Positions 34,035 to 43,181 of a stretch of DNA of 64,000 nt are shown in pieces. Both the position numbers and the translations under genes were made by a program. A model generated the notes under the pieces. The model made no database searches. It was not told the DNA's origin and was given only the letters and a program-made list of their open reading frames with translations. The DNA is from Litoribacter ruber (GTDB taxonomy: Bacteria; Bacteroidota; Bacteroidia; Cytophagales; Cyclobacteriaceae): positions 1-64,000 of the forward strand of contig NZ_JAHBGI010000009.1 of NCBI RefSeq assembly GCF_018500185.1, read 5' to 3'. Each line of letters opens with the position of its first letter. Position 1 is the stretch's first letter.

Positions 34035-35024
34035 ATGAAATTAGCTGTAGTGGGTGCCACCGGATTGGTAGGCTCTGAGATTCTTGAGGTTATCGCCAAT
34101 CATGATTTTAAATATGACGAGTTGCTGCTTGTGGCCAGCGAGCGGTCTGTGGGCAAAAAGATCACCTATAAGGGAAAAGAGCACACGATCATCGGGTTGG
34201 ACCAGGCGGTTTCTGAAAAGCCTGATATTGCGATTTTTTCCGCTGGTGGAGGTACTTCTCTGGACTGGGCTCCTAAGTTTGCTGAAGCGGGCACCATTGT
34301 AATTGACAACAGTTCGGCCTGGAGAATGGACCCAAGCAAAAAGCTTGTGGTGCCTGAAATCAATGCCAAAACATTGCGCATTGACGACAGGATCATCGCC
34401 AACCCAAATTGTTCCACCATCCAGATGGTGTTGGCCCTGGCCCCATTGCATGAAGAATACGGCATCAAAAGGATCGTGGTTTCCACTTATCAGTCTGTAA
34501 CCGGTACCGGAAAGGCGGCCGTGGATCAAATGATGGCCGAGAGAGAGGGGCGTGAACCTGAAATGGTGTACCCGCACAAAATTGACCTGAATGTCCTCCC
34601 GCATATTGATGTATTCCAAGAAAACGGTTACACCAAGGAAGAGATGAAAATGATCAAGGAGACCAAGAAGATTTTCGGCAACGACAACATCCAGGTAACC
34701 GCCACTACGGTGAGGATCCCCGTGATGGGCGGACATTCTGAGTCTGTGAACGTGGAATTCCACCAGGATTTTGAAATGGATGAGGTGCGTGATCTGCTGG
34801 GCAAGGCCCCAGGAGTGATCCTGCAGGATGATCCCCAAAACAATGTCTATCCCATGCCTTTGAATGCGCACAAAAAGGATGAGGTGTTTGTGGGCCGATT
34901 GAGAAGAGATGAATCTCAGCCAAATACCCTTAACATGTGGGTAGTGGCCGATAACTTGAGAAAAGGTGCGGCAACCAATGCGGTGCAGATCGCCCAGTAT
35001 TTGGTAGACCACAGTTTGGTGTAA
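34035..35024 (+). CDS. asd: Aspartate-semialdehyde dehydrogenase
   Basis: It reduces aspartyl phosphate to aspartate semialdehyde, the branch point to lysine, methionine, threonine and diaminopimelate. The 329 residues begin with a Rossmann fold (VVGATGLVGSEIL, 4-16). The catalytic Cys126 is in ANPNCSTIQ, the active-site His lies in IPVMGGHSESVNVEF, and the C-terminal NLRKGAATNAVQIA is conserved. Start ATG 34035 is 43 bp from the divergent giant gene. The next gene begins with a GTG one base after its TAA, so the two form an operon. Confidence 0.97.
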   Translation: MKLAVVGATGLVGSEILEVIANHDFKYDELLLVASERSVGKKITYKGKEHTIIGLDQAVSEKPDIAIFSAGGGTSLDWAPKFAEAGTIVIDNSSAWRMDPSKKLVVPEINAKTLRIDDRIIANPNCSTIQMVLALAPLHEEYGIKRIVVSTYQSVTGTGKAAVDQMMAEREGREPEMVYPHKIDLNVLPHIDVFQENGYTKEEMKMIKETKKIFGNDNIQVTATTVRIPVMGGHSESVNVEFHQDFEMDEVRDLLGKAPGVILQDDPQNNVYPMPLNAHKKDEVFVGRLRRDESQPNTLNMWVVADNLRKGAATNAVQIAQYLVDHSLV

Positions 35025-36218
35025 GTGAAGATTTCTGAAGGAAACATAGAGCAAATCCAGAATTTTGTGCAGGATCATCTCCATGAGGATCCTGCACAAT
35101 TGCTTTTAAAATATCAAAACAAGGTTGATTTTGACCTGAAATTTGCCGTGCAGCAGGTTGCCGCCAGGCAAAAGGTGAAAAGCAAATTGCCCACTTGGGC
35201 CAGCGATCCGCGTTTGTTGTTTCCGGTAAGCATTTCACTGGAGCAATGCAGCTCCGAAATTACCGCAAAATATAAAGCTGATTTTCTAAAGGGAAAAAGA
35301 CTCATTGATCTGACGGGTGGCTTCGGCGTCGATACTTATTTTCTATCAGAGCACTTTGAGGAGGCTGTTTATTTGGAAAGAAATGCAGCCCTTGGCGAGA
35401 TAGCCAGCCACAACTTCAGCCTGTTGGCCGGGGAAAAAATCCGATGCGTCACTGGGGATAGCCTAGAGAATTTGAGGCTGGAAAATTCAGTCTTTGACTG
35501 GATCTATCTGGATCCCGCCAGGAGAGGAGACCACAACCAGAAGCTTTATAAACTTAGCGATTGCGAGCCAGATGTGGTCGAAAATTGGGAGCTACTTTCC
35601 CAATCCGCCAACAACATCATGATCAAAACCAGTCCCATGCTCGACATCAAGGCGGCTTTGGACGAATTGCCAGAAGTGAATGAGGTAATGGTGATTAGTG
35701 TCAAAAATGAGGTGAAGGAAGTGGTGTTGGTCCAAAGGCAAGCCGCTGCCAAAGATCAGGCACCCATTATCAATTGCATCAACTTGACCGGAAATGGGGA
35801 ACAGGTTTTTCAATTCGATTTTCCCAAGGAGGAAAATGCTAAAGCTTCTTTTGGGACAGTAGTAAAATATATCATCGAGCCCAATGCCTCCATTATGAAA
35901 GCTGGTGGCTTTAAGTCCTTTTCCGAACATTTTGGATTGGCCAAACTGCACCCAAATAGCCATCTGTATACCTCTTCTACTTTGCCAGAATCCATTCCGG
36001 GCAGAGTGTTTCAGGTGGTGGAGGAGCTAAAGCCAGACAGGAAGGTATTCAAACGATTTTTTCCTTCCGGAAAAGTAAACATCAGCACCCGCAACTATCC
36101 TCTCAAGCCCGAAGAGATCAAGAAGAAGTTTAGGCTTCAGGATGGAGGCGATGACTTCCTGATTGGAACCACCACCTCAGATGGCAAGCCCAGACTATTT
36201 TTGTGCAAAAAGCATTAA
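35025..36218 (+). CDS. Class I SAM-dependent methyltransferase with THUMP-like C-terminus
   Basis: A 397-residue probable RNA or nucleotide methyltransferase. The SAM-binding motif I is DLTGGFGVDTYFLSEHF near residue 96. A DPARRG motif near 165 replaces the DPPY of N-methyltransferases, and the C-terminal part resembles the THUMP-like domain of a Bacteroidota family. Target unknown. Translation starts at a GTG directly after the asd stop, with no room for its own ribosome site, so coupling to asd is likely. It ends 6 bp before the convergent DUF4249 gene. Confidence 0.85.
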   Translation: MKISEGNIEQIQNFVQDHLHEDPAQLLLKYQNKVDFDLKFAVQQVAARQKVKSKLPTWASDPRLLFPVSISLEQCSSEITAKYKADFLKGKRLIDLTGGFGVDTYFLSEHFEEAVYLERNAALGEIASHNFSLLAGEKIRCVTGDSLENLRLENSVFDWIYLDPARRGDHNQKLYKLSDCEPDVVENWELLSQSANNIMIKTSPMLDIKAALDELPEVNEVMVISVKNEVKEVVLVQRQAAAKDQAPIINCINLTGNGEQVFQFDFPKEENAKASFGTVVKYIIEPNASIMKAGGFKSFSEHFGLAKLHPNSHLYTSSTLPESIPGRVFQVVEELKPDRKVFKRFFPSGKVNISTRNYPLKPEEIKKKFRLQDGGDDFLIGTTTSDGKPRLFLCKKH

Positions 36219-36224
36219 TGCAGC

Positions 36225-37298
36225 CTATCGCATTCTAAACGGAATTGGGATTTCGGTATAACTGTCCGTGTAATACTCCAGGCAGGTGGACTCCACGGTT
36301 GGCGGGCTCTCTCTACGCATATTAAGGTGCCGGTATTTGGCATGATACTCCACTCTTCTTATCATTTCTTCCTTTCTACTGCTGTTTGCCGTAAAGAAGT
36401 TACCCAATATTTCCTCCTCAGGATTTGTGAGATTCTTCAGGTTGCCAGTGATTTTGAAAGGCATGGGGTCAAATATACTTCCGGTGCTGGTCTGCTGATC
36501 GGAAATTCTTTTCAAATAGGCCGCGGCTGGTTCTGTGACTGCATATACATTCAGGTCAAGGTAAAACCGGGTCAATCGAAATAAAGTCATTTCTGCAAAA
36601 TTAATCTGGGCTACCGAGCTGCCCAGGTTGGGCGCATGCTGAATGTTTAAGTACCCCATTATATTGTCAGTTTCTTGAAAGCAGGTGCAAGTGCAGAAGT
36701 CACCTTCCCCTATGGTGGCCTGTTCTTCAATCCCTCTTGTTTTTACAAAATAATTGTGCCCGTTGTGCGGGTTGTCCACCTCAATATCTACCCTTAACCT
36801 AAGGTAATGGTGTTTTTGGGGGAAGGGGTTGCCATTGAGTGGGGTAATGAATATTGTCCGTTCCACAATGTCTTCCTCAAATCTGCCAATATTGACCTTT
36901 GGCATCACCGCTTGCCATTCAGATTGTATATGGTCCCCATTTTCCATGATGACATTTAATCGATACCGGTCACTTTCCTGGAATTCCCAATCGGGTCTTG
37001 GCTGGAATTTCAGCTCTCGGTCGTAGGAGCTTTGGCCCATGTAGACAAAGCTGGTTTTTTCATGATTCTGGTTTTCTACATAAACCTCATACACTTTGGG
37101 ATGGCCAAAGCGTAGATGGCGACTTCCCGACTGAAACACCGCGGAATGATATATCTTCACATAGGACATGTTCCAATCATCAGATACCCATGCGTCCACC
37201 ACCAGCTTAGGTTCTATTTGATCGTTAGGTATATGAACTTCATCAATACAGCCAAAAACAAGGATGGCCAGCAGCGCACAAATAATCCTGTACTTCAT
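36225..37298 (-). CDS. DUF4249 lipoprotein B with Cys-Thr-Cys-Thr-Cys motif
   Basis: A 357-residue lipoprotein (lipobox LVFGC) of the DUF4249 family. These are outer-membrane beta-rich proteins found next to TonB-dependent receptors in Bacteroidota; their function is unknown. Typical openings (ELVVDAWVSDDWNMSYVKIYHS-like) and the ending PFRMR are present. A CTCTC motif lies at 202-206, at the same residue numbers as in its paralogue at 39275. Start ATG 37298 follows the MG2 gene stop by 8 bp. An in-frame TTG at 37310 overlaps that gene and is less likely. It is the last gene of the TonB cassette. Confidence 0.88.
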   Translation of the reverse strand: MKYRIICALLAILVFGCIDEVHIPNDQIEPKLVVDAWVSDDWNMSYVKIYHSAVFQSGSRHLRFGHPKVYEVYVENQNHEKTSFVYMGQSSYDRELKFQPRPDWEFQESDRYRLNVIMENGDHIQSEWQAVMPKVNIGRFEEDIVERTIFITPLNGNPFPQKHHYLRLRVDIEVDNPHNGHNYFVKTRGIEEQATIGEGDFCTCTCFQETDNIMGYLNIQHAPNLGSSVAQINFAEMTLFRLTRFYLDLNVYAVTEPAAAYLKRISDQQTSTGSIFDPMPFKITGNLKNLTNPEEEILGNFFTANSSRKEEMIRRVEYHAKYRHLNMRRESPPTVESTCLEYYTDSYTEIPIPFRMR

Positions 37299-37306
37299 CA
37301 GTGGGG

Positions 37307-39262
37307 TCAATTTACATTTACCTGGTTAAATTTTCTTCCCCAATTGGCATTGTTGAAGAAATAGGCCTCTACTTGGAGTTTTCCAGGCTCCTCCAAGGAT
37401 TGGAAATTAATTCTTGAGCGTCCCCTAGTCAGTCTTATACTGGGGTTCCAAGACTGCGGCTTGCTCAGGGCCACATTTGAGTTGGCCTCTAAGTGGGGCA
37501 CGTTGCCTGCCGGGATCCTTGAGACCTCTAGCTCCCTTAGAATATATTTGGATGCATCGGGGTTGTGCTTGATCTTATAATCATTCTGCTTGGTGAAAAG
37601 GGCTAAAACCCCGTTTTCCGCCTTGCTTCCCAAGTTGGTTTCATCGATGGTGTTTCTGAGGAATATTACTTCCACCCGTTCAATTTGCGCATAATCATAA
37701 TTGAGCAGGAAATCGGGATCGTCTACCCTGTGGAGGTCGATCATCAGTAGGGGAAGATTCTTGAAATGTACCTTGTCCATATTTGGATTAAACATCCGGA
37801 TTTCCGTATTCCCGTCCTTATCTGCCCTGATCCTCACCTGAGGGACTATCTCTTTCAAAAATGTTTCCATGTCCCGATACCCCTCGTAATCGGGGACCAG
37901 GTAACTGAAATCAACCCTATAAGGGGATACTGGCACCGACACTCGGGTGTCATATTCAAAATGCTCATGAAAGACCCTTCTTTTAATTTCAAAATCCTCA
38001 TAATCCTCGATCATGGGAAGATTTACCCCCGAGCTGGAGGTAAATAAATCCGGTCTAAGTGATTTTAGGCTGGTTTTTAGAGGGTTATAATGTAGTAGAG
38101 GCAAATAATCTTTTTGCTTTTCGGGGTTGGCATTTTGCTCAATTTCTTTTCTGCTGAGTAAGTAGTTTTGTTTTAAATCCTGCTTTCTTTCTGCCAAATG
38201 CCATTGAGGACCATTTATGACTTGAGCCAGTTTTTCTACTTCTGGAAGTTCTGGTCTTTTCACCCAGGCGAATGCATGGCCAAATTGGGCGTCTTCGTCC
38301 TTTATCACAGCTGAGCTTTTATTTCCTGTGGCAACGCTACGACTTACATTCACCTGAAGGTTGTTTTGGCCTTCCAAGTTAAAGTGCTGATGGCCTAGCA
38401 ACTTGTCGTCCTTGTCAAAAATACTTATCTGAAACTCTGGATATCGAGTATAATTCTCTCTTTTCAGGGCCAGCTTATTCTCTAAAAAGTCGGCTTTTTT
38501 TAACGTGTCGATAACCATTAAGTCAGTATGTGTTACCAGATAGGTGGCCTGGGTATTCTTTTCAATCATACTCAACGAAAACCTGGAGGGGTCAAAATTG
38601 ACTTTTTCAGGCTGGATGGTGATGGTTTGCTTTCCAAATTTCAGCCTTTTGGGTGTCTCAAATATCACCTTGGTATCTTTCATTTCGAAAGGCGCTATCT
38701 CCTCCAGCACCAACTTGCCCGTGCCGTCCAACTCTTCGACCTCAATTACTAAAGGTGTTTCAAAAGTGTGGAAAACTGTAAGTTCTGCCATATCGCCTCC
38801 TTTGGTGGTATAGTAGAGCTGGCCTTCTTTCAATTCATGGTCCTGTCCCAGCTGGGTGACCAAAATAGATTTCTGGGGGATTCTGTAAGAGGGGAAATTT
38901 GTCATCCATTGGGAATAAGCAAAAATTTTGTATTCCCCAGGTTCCAAATTATCGGGTAAGATAAAATCACCGTAGGCCATCTCCTTATCATCCAGAAGTA
39001 GCATTTCCCTATGGATCATCGTGTTTTCAGGATCGTAGATTTCTACATAGGAAAGTTTGCTGTACTTATAATTATGGTGGTTTTTGAGCAGCTTCATCCC
39101 AAACCACACCTTATCTCCTGCAAAATAGAGGTCTTGGTTAGTCATGATCTTCATAGTTTCGGCCATGTCTTCAAAACCTGTAGGTTTGGAAGTCTGGGCT
39201 TCTGCCATGGTCATAGCCAAAAGGAAAATTAGGGGGAGGATATTTATCTTTCGTAATTTCAT
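37307..39262 (-). CDS. MG2-like protein with a TonB-plug-like C-terminal segment
   Basis: A 651-residue exported protein (signal LPLIFLLAMTMAEAQ). Residues 30-130 resemble the macroglobulin MG2 domain (NQDLYFAGDKVWFGMKL; LEPGEYKIFAYSQW). Residues 450-563 resemble the plug of TonB receptors (LPLLMIDLHRVDDPDFL, then IERVEVIFL, then ENGVLALFTK). No beta-barrel follows, only about 86 more residues. It sits between two DUF4249 lipoprotein genes with gaps of 12 and 8 bp, so it belongs to the same transcript. I infer a periplasmic or outer-leaflet partner of the receptor, but no role is established. Confidence 0.78.
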   Translation of the reverse strand: MKLRKINILPLIFLLAMTMAEAQTSKPTGFEDMAETMKIMTNQDLYFAGDKVWFGMKLLKNHHNYKYSKLSYVEIYDPENTMIHREMLLLDDKEMAYGDFILPDNLEPGEYKIFAYSQWMTNFPSYRIPQKSILVTQLGQDHELKEGQLYYTTKGGDMAELTVFHTFETPLVIEVEELDGTGKLVLEEIAPFEMKDTKVIFETPKRLKFGKQTITIQPEKVNFDPSRFSLSMIEKNTQATYLVTHTDLMVIDTLKKADFLENKLALKRENYTRYPEFQISIFDKDDKLLGHQHFNLEGQNNLQVNVSRSVATGNKSSAVIKDEDAQFGHAFAWVKRPELPEVEKLAQVINGPQWHLAERKQDLKQNYLLSRKEIEQNANPEKQKDYLPLLHYNPLKTSLKSLRPDLFTSSSGVNLPMIEDYEDFEIKRRVFHEHFEYDTRVSVPVSPYRVDFSYLVPDYEGYRDMETFLKEIVPQVRIRADKDGNTEIRMFNPNMDKVHFKNLPLLMIDLHRVDDPDFLLNYDYAQIERVEVIFLRNTIDETNLGSKAENGVLALFTKQNDYKIKHNPDASKYILRELEVSRIPAGNVPHLEANSNVALSKPQSWNPSIRLTRGRSRINFQSLEEPGKLQVEAYFFNNANWGRKFNQVNVN

Positions 39263-39274
39263 AAGGTCTTCATT

Positions 39275-40345
39275 CTATTGCATTCTAAAAGGGGCCGGCG
39301 GACTGGTGTCAGCTTCAGGGTATTCCTCTAAGCAAGACCCTGTAACGGAGGCTGGATAAATGAGTTTGATGTTCTTATCTCTATTTTCGGAAAATAAGGT
39401 GGCCCTATTGATCATTTCATCAAATGAGGTATGATAGGCTGTAGAAAATTGCCCCAAGATTTCTTGTTCTGGGTTGTCTGTATTTCGGAGATTACCAGAA
39501 ATCTTAAATGGCATGGGGTCAAAAATGCTCCCCGTATTGGTCTGCTGCACCCCTATGCTGGAAAGGTAGGCCGCGGCTTGCTCCGATACTGAGTAAACAT
39601 CAGCTTTGAGGTAAAACCGGGTATTTCTTCCGGCCTCCATGCGGCCCATGGGTACAGTATAAGTACTCGCAGGCGAGGACGAATTGACCGCTGTAAGCGA
39701 ATAATTTAGATTTGGGTATGACAAATAGCAAGTACAGGTACAATTTTCCACTAGTCCTGCTGTGTAAAGCTGCTCAATTCCCGAGGCTTTTACGTAATAA
39801 TTGTGGTTTTCTTGCGCATTGGCTTTTTCAATCCTAGCATTGAAATCCCAATACTCCCTTCGTTGGGGAAAGGGCTCCCCGTTCCATCTGTCTATAAAAA
39901 CGGTTTGAAAAGACAACTCATAATCAAATGCTATTCTACCTGCTGGATTATGCACTTCCTGCCAATCAGATTCCACTCGGTCTCCATTTGAAAGAATTAC
40001 AATCAGCTTGAATTGATCCCCAGGCTCAAAGTCGTATTCCTCGAAAGGTGAATAGACTGTCAACCCATGGCTTGGATAACTCGGCGGTCTGAAGCTTGTC
40101 ACAAAGCCATTCCGGTTTTCCACCCAAGCGCCGCTAATGGGTACATCCTCCAGTGGCAAATGAAAATCGCCAGACACAAATGGGGTGGATTCATATACCT
40201 TGACATAGGACATCTCCGGATCATTTGAAATCCACGCGTCAATGACCAGCTTGGTGTCCTGAGTCTCGGTCCTTAAATTGACCTCATCAATACAGGAAGT
40301 CATGCTAAGGCAAATAATCCCAATTGTATAAAGCAACTTTTTCAT
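39275..40345 (-). CDS. DUF4249 lipoprotein A with Cys-Thr-Cys-Thr-Cys motif
   Basis: A 356-residue DUF4249 lipoprotein (lipobox MTSC near residue 17). It is paralogous to the gene at 36225 along its whole length: SCIDEVNL versus GCIDEVHI at the start, TKLVIDAWISNDPEMSYVKVYE in the first third, HNYYVKASGIEQ before the cysteines, SIFDPMPFKISGNLRN near 270, and a PFRMQ end. Its CTCTC motif is at residues 202-206. It starts one base after the stop of the TonB receptor, so translation is probably coupled. Confidence 0.9.
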   Translation of the reverse strand: MKKLLYTIGIICLSMTSCIDEVNLRTETQDTKLVIDAWISNDPEMSYVKVYESTPFVSGDFHLPLEDVPISGAWVENRNGFVTSFRPPSYPSHGLTVYSPFEEYDFEPGDQFKLIVILSNGDRVESDWQEVHNPAGRIAFDYELSFQTVFIDRWNGEPFPQRREYWDFNARIEKANAQENHNYYVKASGIEQLYTAGLVENCTCTCYLSYPNLNYSLTAVNSSSPASTYTVPMGRMEAGRNTRFYLKADVYSVSEQAAAYLSSIGVQQTNTGSIFDPMPFKISGNLRNTDNPEQEILGQFSTAYHTSFDEMINRATLFSENRDKNIKLIYPASVTGSCLEEYPEADTSPPAPFRMQ

Positions 40346-40346
40346 C

Positions 40347-42983
40347 TTACTTAAATTGGAAGTTGTAAGTCACCGAAGGGATCATCGTTCCGATCACCGC
40401 TAGACGGTAAGATCTTGGAACCGTCCCTGCACCAGTGGGGCTGAAGAACCAGGAAAACGGGTTTCTCCTAGCGTAAACATTGTAAAGAGCTAAAGTTACA
40501 TTACTCTTGTAAGTACTGCTTTTTCTCTGGTTGCCATCATAGGTAAGAGAAAGATCCATACGGTGATAATCCGGGATTCTTCCTTGGTTTCGGTGGCTAT
40601 AATCGATTACAATATTGTCATTGATGGTGTAAATGCTCGTTGGAAGGGTGATGGGACGGCCGGATCTATAGTTGAAATTACCCGAAAAGGAAAGTCTTCG
40701 GGTCAACTGGTAGGTGGCTACCACGCTTAGGTCGTGCGGCTGGTCCCAATTGGACGGGAAGAATTCTCCCTGATTGATGGTCTCTTCTTCAAATTCACTC
40801 ACAACCTGTCTCATGGTACGGCTAAATCCATAGGAAATCCAGCCTGTAAGCTTACCGTGGCGTTTTTTCAGGAAAAACTCTGCGCCATATGCATGGCCGA
40901 TGCCTCCGAGAAGCTCTTGCTCCAAGTTGGGGTTCATCAGCAAAGTGGCCCCATCCTTAAACTCCAAAATGTTTGGGAAGTCTTTGTAATATACTTCCAC
41001 AGAGCTTTCAATGATGTTTTCCTTGAAATTCTGGTAATAGCCCAATGCATACTGTAAACTTTCCTGTGGCCCGACATGGTAGTCGCTAAGCTTCCACAAA
41101 TCCACTGGCGCGGAAGCCATGGTATTGGAAAGTAAGTGGATGTATTGAAGGTTTCTGTTGAAAGAAAGTTTCAATGAACTGTTTTCGCCGGTCGCAAATC
41201 GGATTCCCAATCGGGGCTCCAAACCTCCATAGCGGGTAATTACCTCGTTGTTTTCGTAAGTTCTATTTCCTATAAAGGTGTTTTGGTTTCTGGGCTGTCC
41301 CTCCTCATACATGCCGGTTTCATTGGGGCCCAATGCGAAAAAGTTGGAATACCTCAACCCTAGTTGGGCTGCCCATTTATCGGTGAGGAAGATTTCTGAG
41401 GTGGCGAAGAGGGCTGCTTCCAGCCCCCTTTCGGTGGGGATCACTTCAGGTAGAATCGTGGAATTTTCCGTGGTGGGCTCCATGGCTCCCATGCCCATGG
41501 CGTAATGGCTCACGTTGTAGCCGAAGATAAAGTTGGCGTGGTCGCTCTGGTTCCACTCAAAATTATGGTCAATACCCATGTAGTCGATATCTGACTGCAT
41601 CTGAAACTGAAGCGGTGCTCCCGTACCTTCTACACTGTAGGTGTAATTGGAATAAGCCACCGTGAGATCCGAAGCAAGGCTTTCACTGATTATGCTGGAC
41701 CATTTGAGGGAAGCCAAATGGGTCTGCCAGCTATATGCTGTATCGGCGCCAACTCTGAAATAGTCATTACTGGCATATCCTGACAGCTTCAGGTTGTTGC
41801 GGTCGTTGATCTGATGGTTGATCTTGATGTTGCCATCGTAAAAGTAGGAACTGCTAGACTGCAAAGTAGAACTTCTGATCCGGTGCATGATCCAGTTGGG
41901 ATAGGCCACACGACCGGCCACGGCCACGGTAGTGTTTTTGTTTACCGGGCCTTCCAGTTTCAGTCGGCTGCTGAGAAAACCTATTCCACCCTCGGCTTTC
42001 ATTTTCTCCCTGCTACCTTCCTGCATGGTCACGTCCAGCACCGAGGAAAGTCTGCCCCCATAATTGGCAGGAATGTCTCCTTTGTGAAGGGCCACATTTT
42101 CAACCATGTCGGCATTGAAAATGGAGAAGAAACCGAACATGTGTGAAGGGTTGAAAATTGGCGCCCCATCCATCAGGATCAGGTTTTGATCTACACCACC
42201 ACCTCGTACATTGAATCCAGAGGCGCCTTCACCAACGGTAGAAACGCCCGGGAGCAGCTGAATGCTTCTGATGATGTCCACCTCTCCCAAAAGTGGAGGC
42301 ATGAGTTTGAGCTCACTGATGTTGAGTCTGTTTACTCCCAATTCTATACTTCTTACGTTGTGGTCAATCGAACGATCGGTTACGATAAATTCATCCATTT
42401 GGGTCATGGATTCAAAAAGGGAAATGGACATTTCCACCGGATCGTAGGCCCTGATTATTCGTCTCTCTGTCTCCTTTCCCATGGCACTGAATACCGCCAC
42501 ATGGGTACCTTCCGGCAGATCTGTGCTGAATCGCCCCCGCTCATCCGTAGTGATACCCAGCTCCATCGAAGGAATGTACATCAAAGCTCCCGGAATGGGA
42601 AGGCCTGTTTCCTCATCCATTATCCTTCCCTGAAATTGATGCAAAGCCGTAGGGTCTGCTCTCCGCCTTGCCCGACCTGCCAAATACCGGTCACGCATGG
42701 CACGGGGATAAATTACAGCATAGGCATCTTCAATCAAAAAATAGGACATGGATGTGTTTTCCGTCACTTGGTCCAACAACTCCATGGATACGGAGAATTG
42801 TTCCTGTTCCAGGTTGAGCCTTCTGAGGTAATCTTTGCGAAACAATACTTTGATTCCGGTACTGGATTCCAGCAATTGGACGGCTTTGATAAAATCTTTT
42901 TCCTTTTCATCCGTAATGTGTTGGGCAAAAAGGGAACTGAAAGAAAGACCGAAAAACAGGAGGGTAAAAATTATTCTATTCAT
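40347..42983 (-). CDS. TonB-dependent outer-membrane receptor with STN and carboxypeptidase-like N-terminal domains
   Basis: An 878-residue receptor that imports an unknown substrate using TonB energy. After a signal peptide (SFSSLFAQ) comes an STN/secretin-like domain (about 28-95), which in such receptors usually signals to an anti-sigma factor. None is encoded nearby. A carboxypeptidase-regulatory-like domain (about 116-200: GRIMDEETGLPIPGA) follows. The plug comes next (about 204-320: GFNVRGGGVDQNLILMDG and NYGGRLSSVLDV), then a C-terminal beta-barrel ending YNFQFK. ATG 42983 is preferred to the adjacent TTG. It is the first gene of the four-gene cassette and is divergent from the ccm genes. 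Confidence 0.93.
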   Translation of the reverse strand: MNRIIFTLLFFGLSFSSLFAQHITDEKEKDFIKAVQLLESSTGIKVLFRKDYLRRLNLEQEQFSVSMELLDQVTENTSMSYFLIEDAYAVIYPRAMRDRYLAGRARRRADPTALHQFQGRIMDEETGLPIPGALMYIPSMELGITTDERGRFSTDLPEGTHVAVFSAMGKETERRIIRAYDPVEMSISLFESMTQMDEFIVTDRSIDHNVRSIELGVNRLNISELKLMPPLLGEVDIIRSIQLLPGVSTVGEGASGFNVRGGGVDQNLILMDGAPIFNPSHMFGFFSIFNADMVENVALHKGDIPANYGGRLSSVLDVTMQEGSREKMKAEGGIGFLSSRLKLEGPVNKNTTVAVAGRVAYPNWIMHRIRSSTLQSSSSYFYDGNIKINHQINDRNNLKLSGYASNDYFRVGADTAYSWQTHLASLKWSSIISESLASDLTVAYSNYTYSVEGTGAPLQFQMQSDIDYMGIDHNFEWNQSDHANFIFGYNVSHYAMGMGAMEPTTENSTILPEVIPTERGLEAALFATSEIFLTDKWAAQLGLRYSNFFALGPNETGMYEEGQPRNQNTFIGNRTYENNEVITRYGGLEPRLGIRFATGENSSLKLSFNRNLQYIHLLSNTMASAPVDLWKLSDYHVGPQESLQYALGYYQNFKENIIESSVEVYYKDFPNILEFKDGATLLMNPNLEQELLGGIGHAYGAEFFLKKRHGKLTGWISYGFSRTMRQVVSEFEEETINQGEFFPSNWDQPHDLSVVATYQLTRRLSFSGNFNYRSGRPITLPTSIYTINDNIVIDYSHRNQGRIPDYHRMDLSLTYDGNQRKSSTYKSNVTLALYNVYARRNPFSWFFSPTGAGTVPRSYRLAVIGTMIPSVTYNFQFK

Positions 42984-43011
42984 CAAAATGAGCTTAAACC
43001 GGACATGGGGT

Positions 43012-43034
43012 TGGCTAAACTACTAGTTTAGCCA
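43012..43034. promoter_or_regulatory. Palindrome in the TonB-receptor leader
   Basis: GGCTAAACT, a 3-nt centre (ACT) and AGTTTAGCC form a perfect 9-bp dyad (10-bp arms counting the outer T-A pair). It lies 30 bp upstream of the TonB-receptor ATG in the divergent spacer shared with ccmB. Size and symmetry fit a repressor operator. An iron- or metal-type regulator is one guess, but the sequence does not match a Fur box I can recognise. Confidence 0.5.
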
Positions 43035-43145
43035 TGCAAATACAAACTAATGATTAATTTTGTCAGCTAATATTTTTCCTTTGCTTATTATATGGACGGT
43101 CAAATATTAGGAGGCGTCCTGTTCCTTTGGCGGGGAATTTTTTGG

Positions 43146-43176
43146 TTTGTCACCACCCCGTACTTTCTTATCTTTG
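43146..43176 (+). promoter_or_regulatory. Bacteroidota-type promoter for ccmB
   Basis: TTTG at 43146-43149, exactly 19 bp, then TATCTTTG at 43169-43176: a full consensus match. Only 5 nt separate it from the ccmB ATG at 43182, so the mRNA would be leaderless or nearly so. Confidence 0.65.
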
Positions 43177-43181
43177 CACCC

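Noticed and set aside
34041-35099. 352-codon open frame antisense to asd
   Set aside because: asd is complete with all catalytic residues on the other strand; this frame has His- and Phe-rich low-complexity sequence typical of an antisense shadow.
42186-43031. 281-codon plus-strand frame over the TonB receptor
   Set aside because: It lies antisense to the plug region of the receptor and has no recognisable domain.
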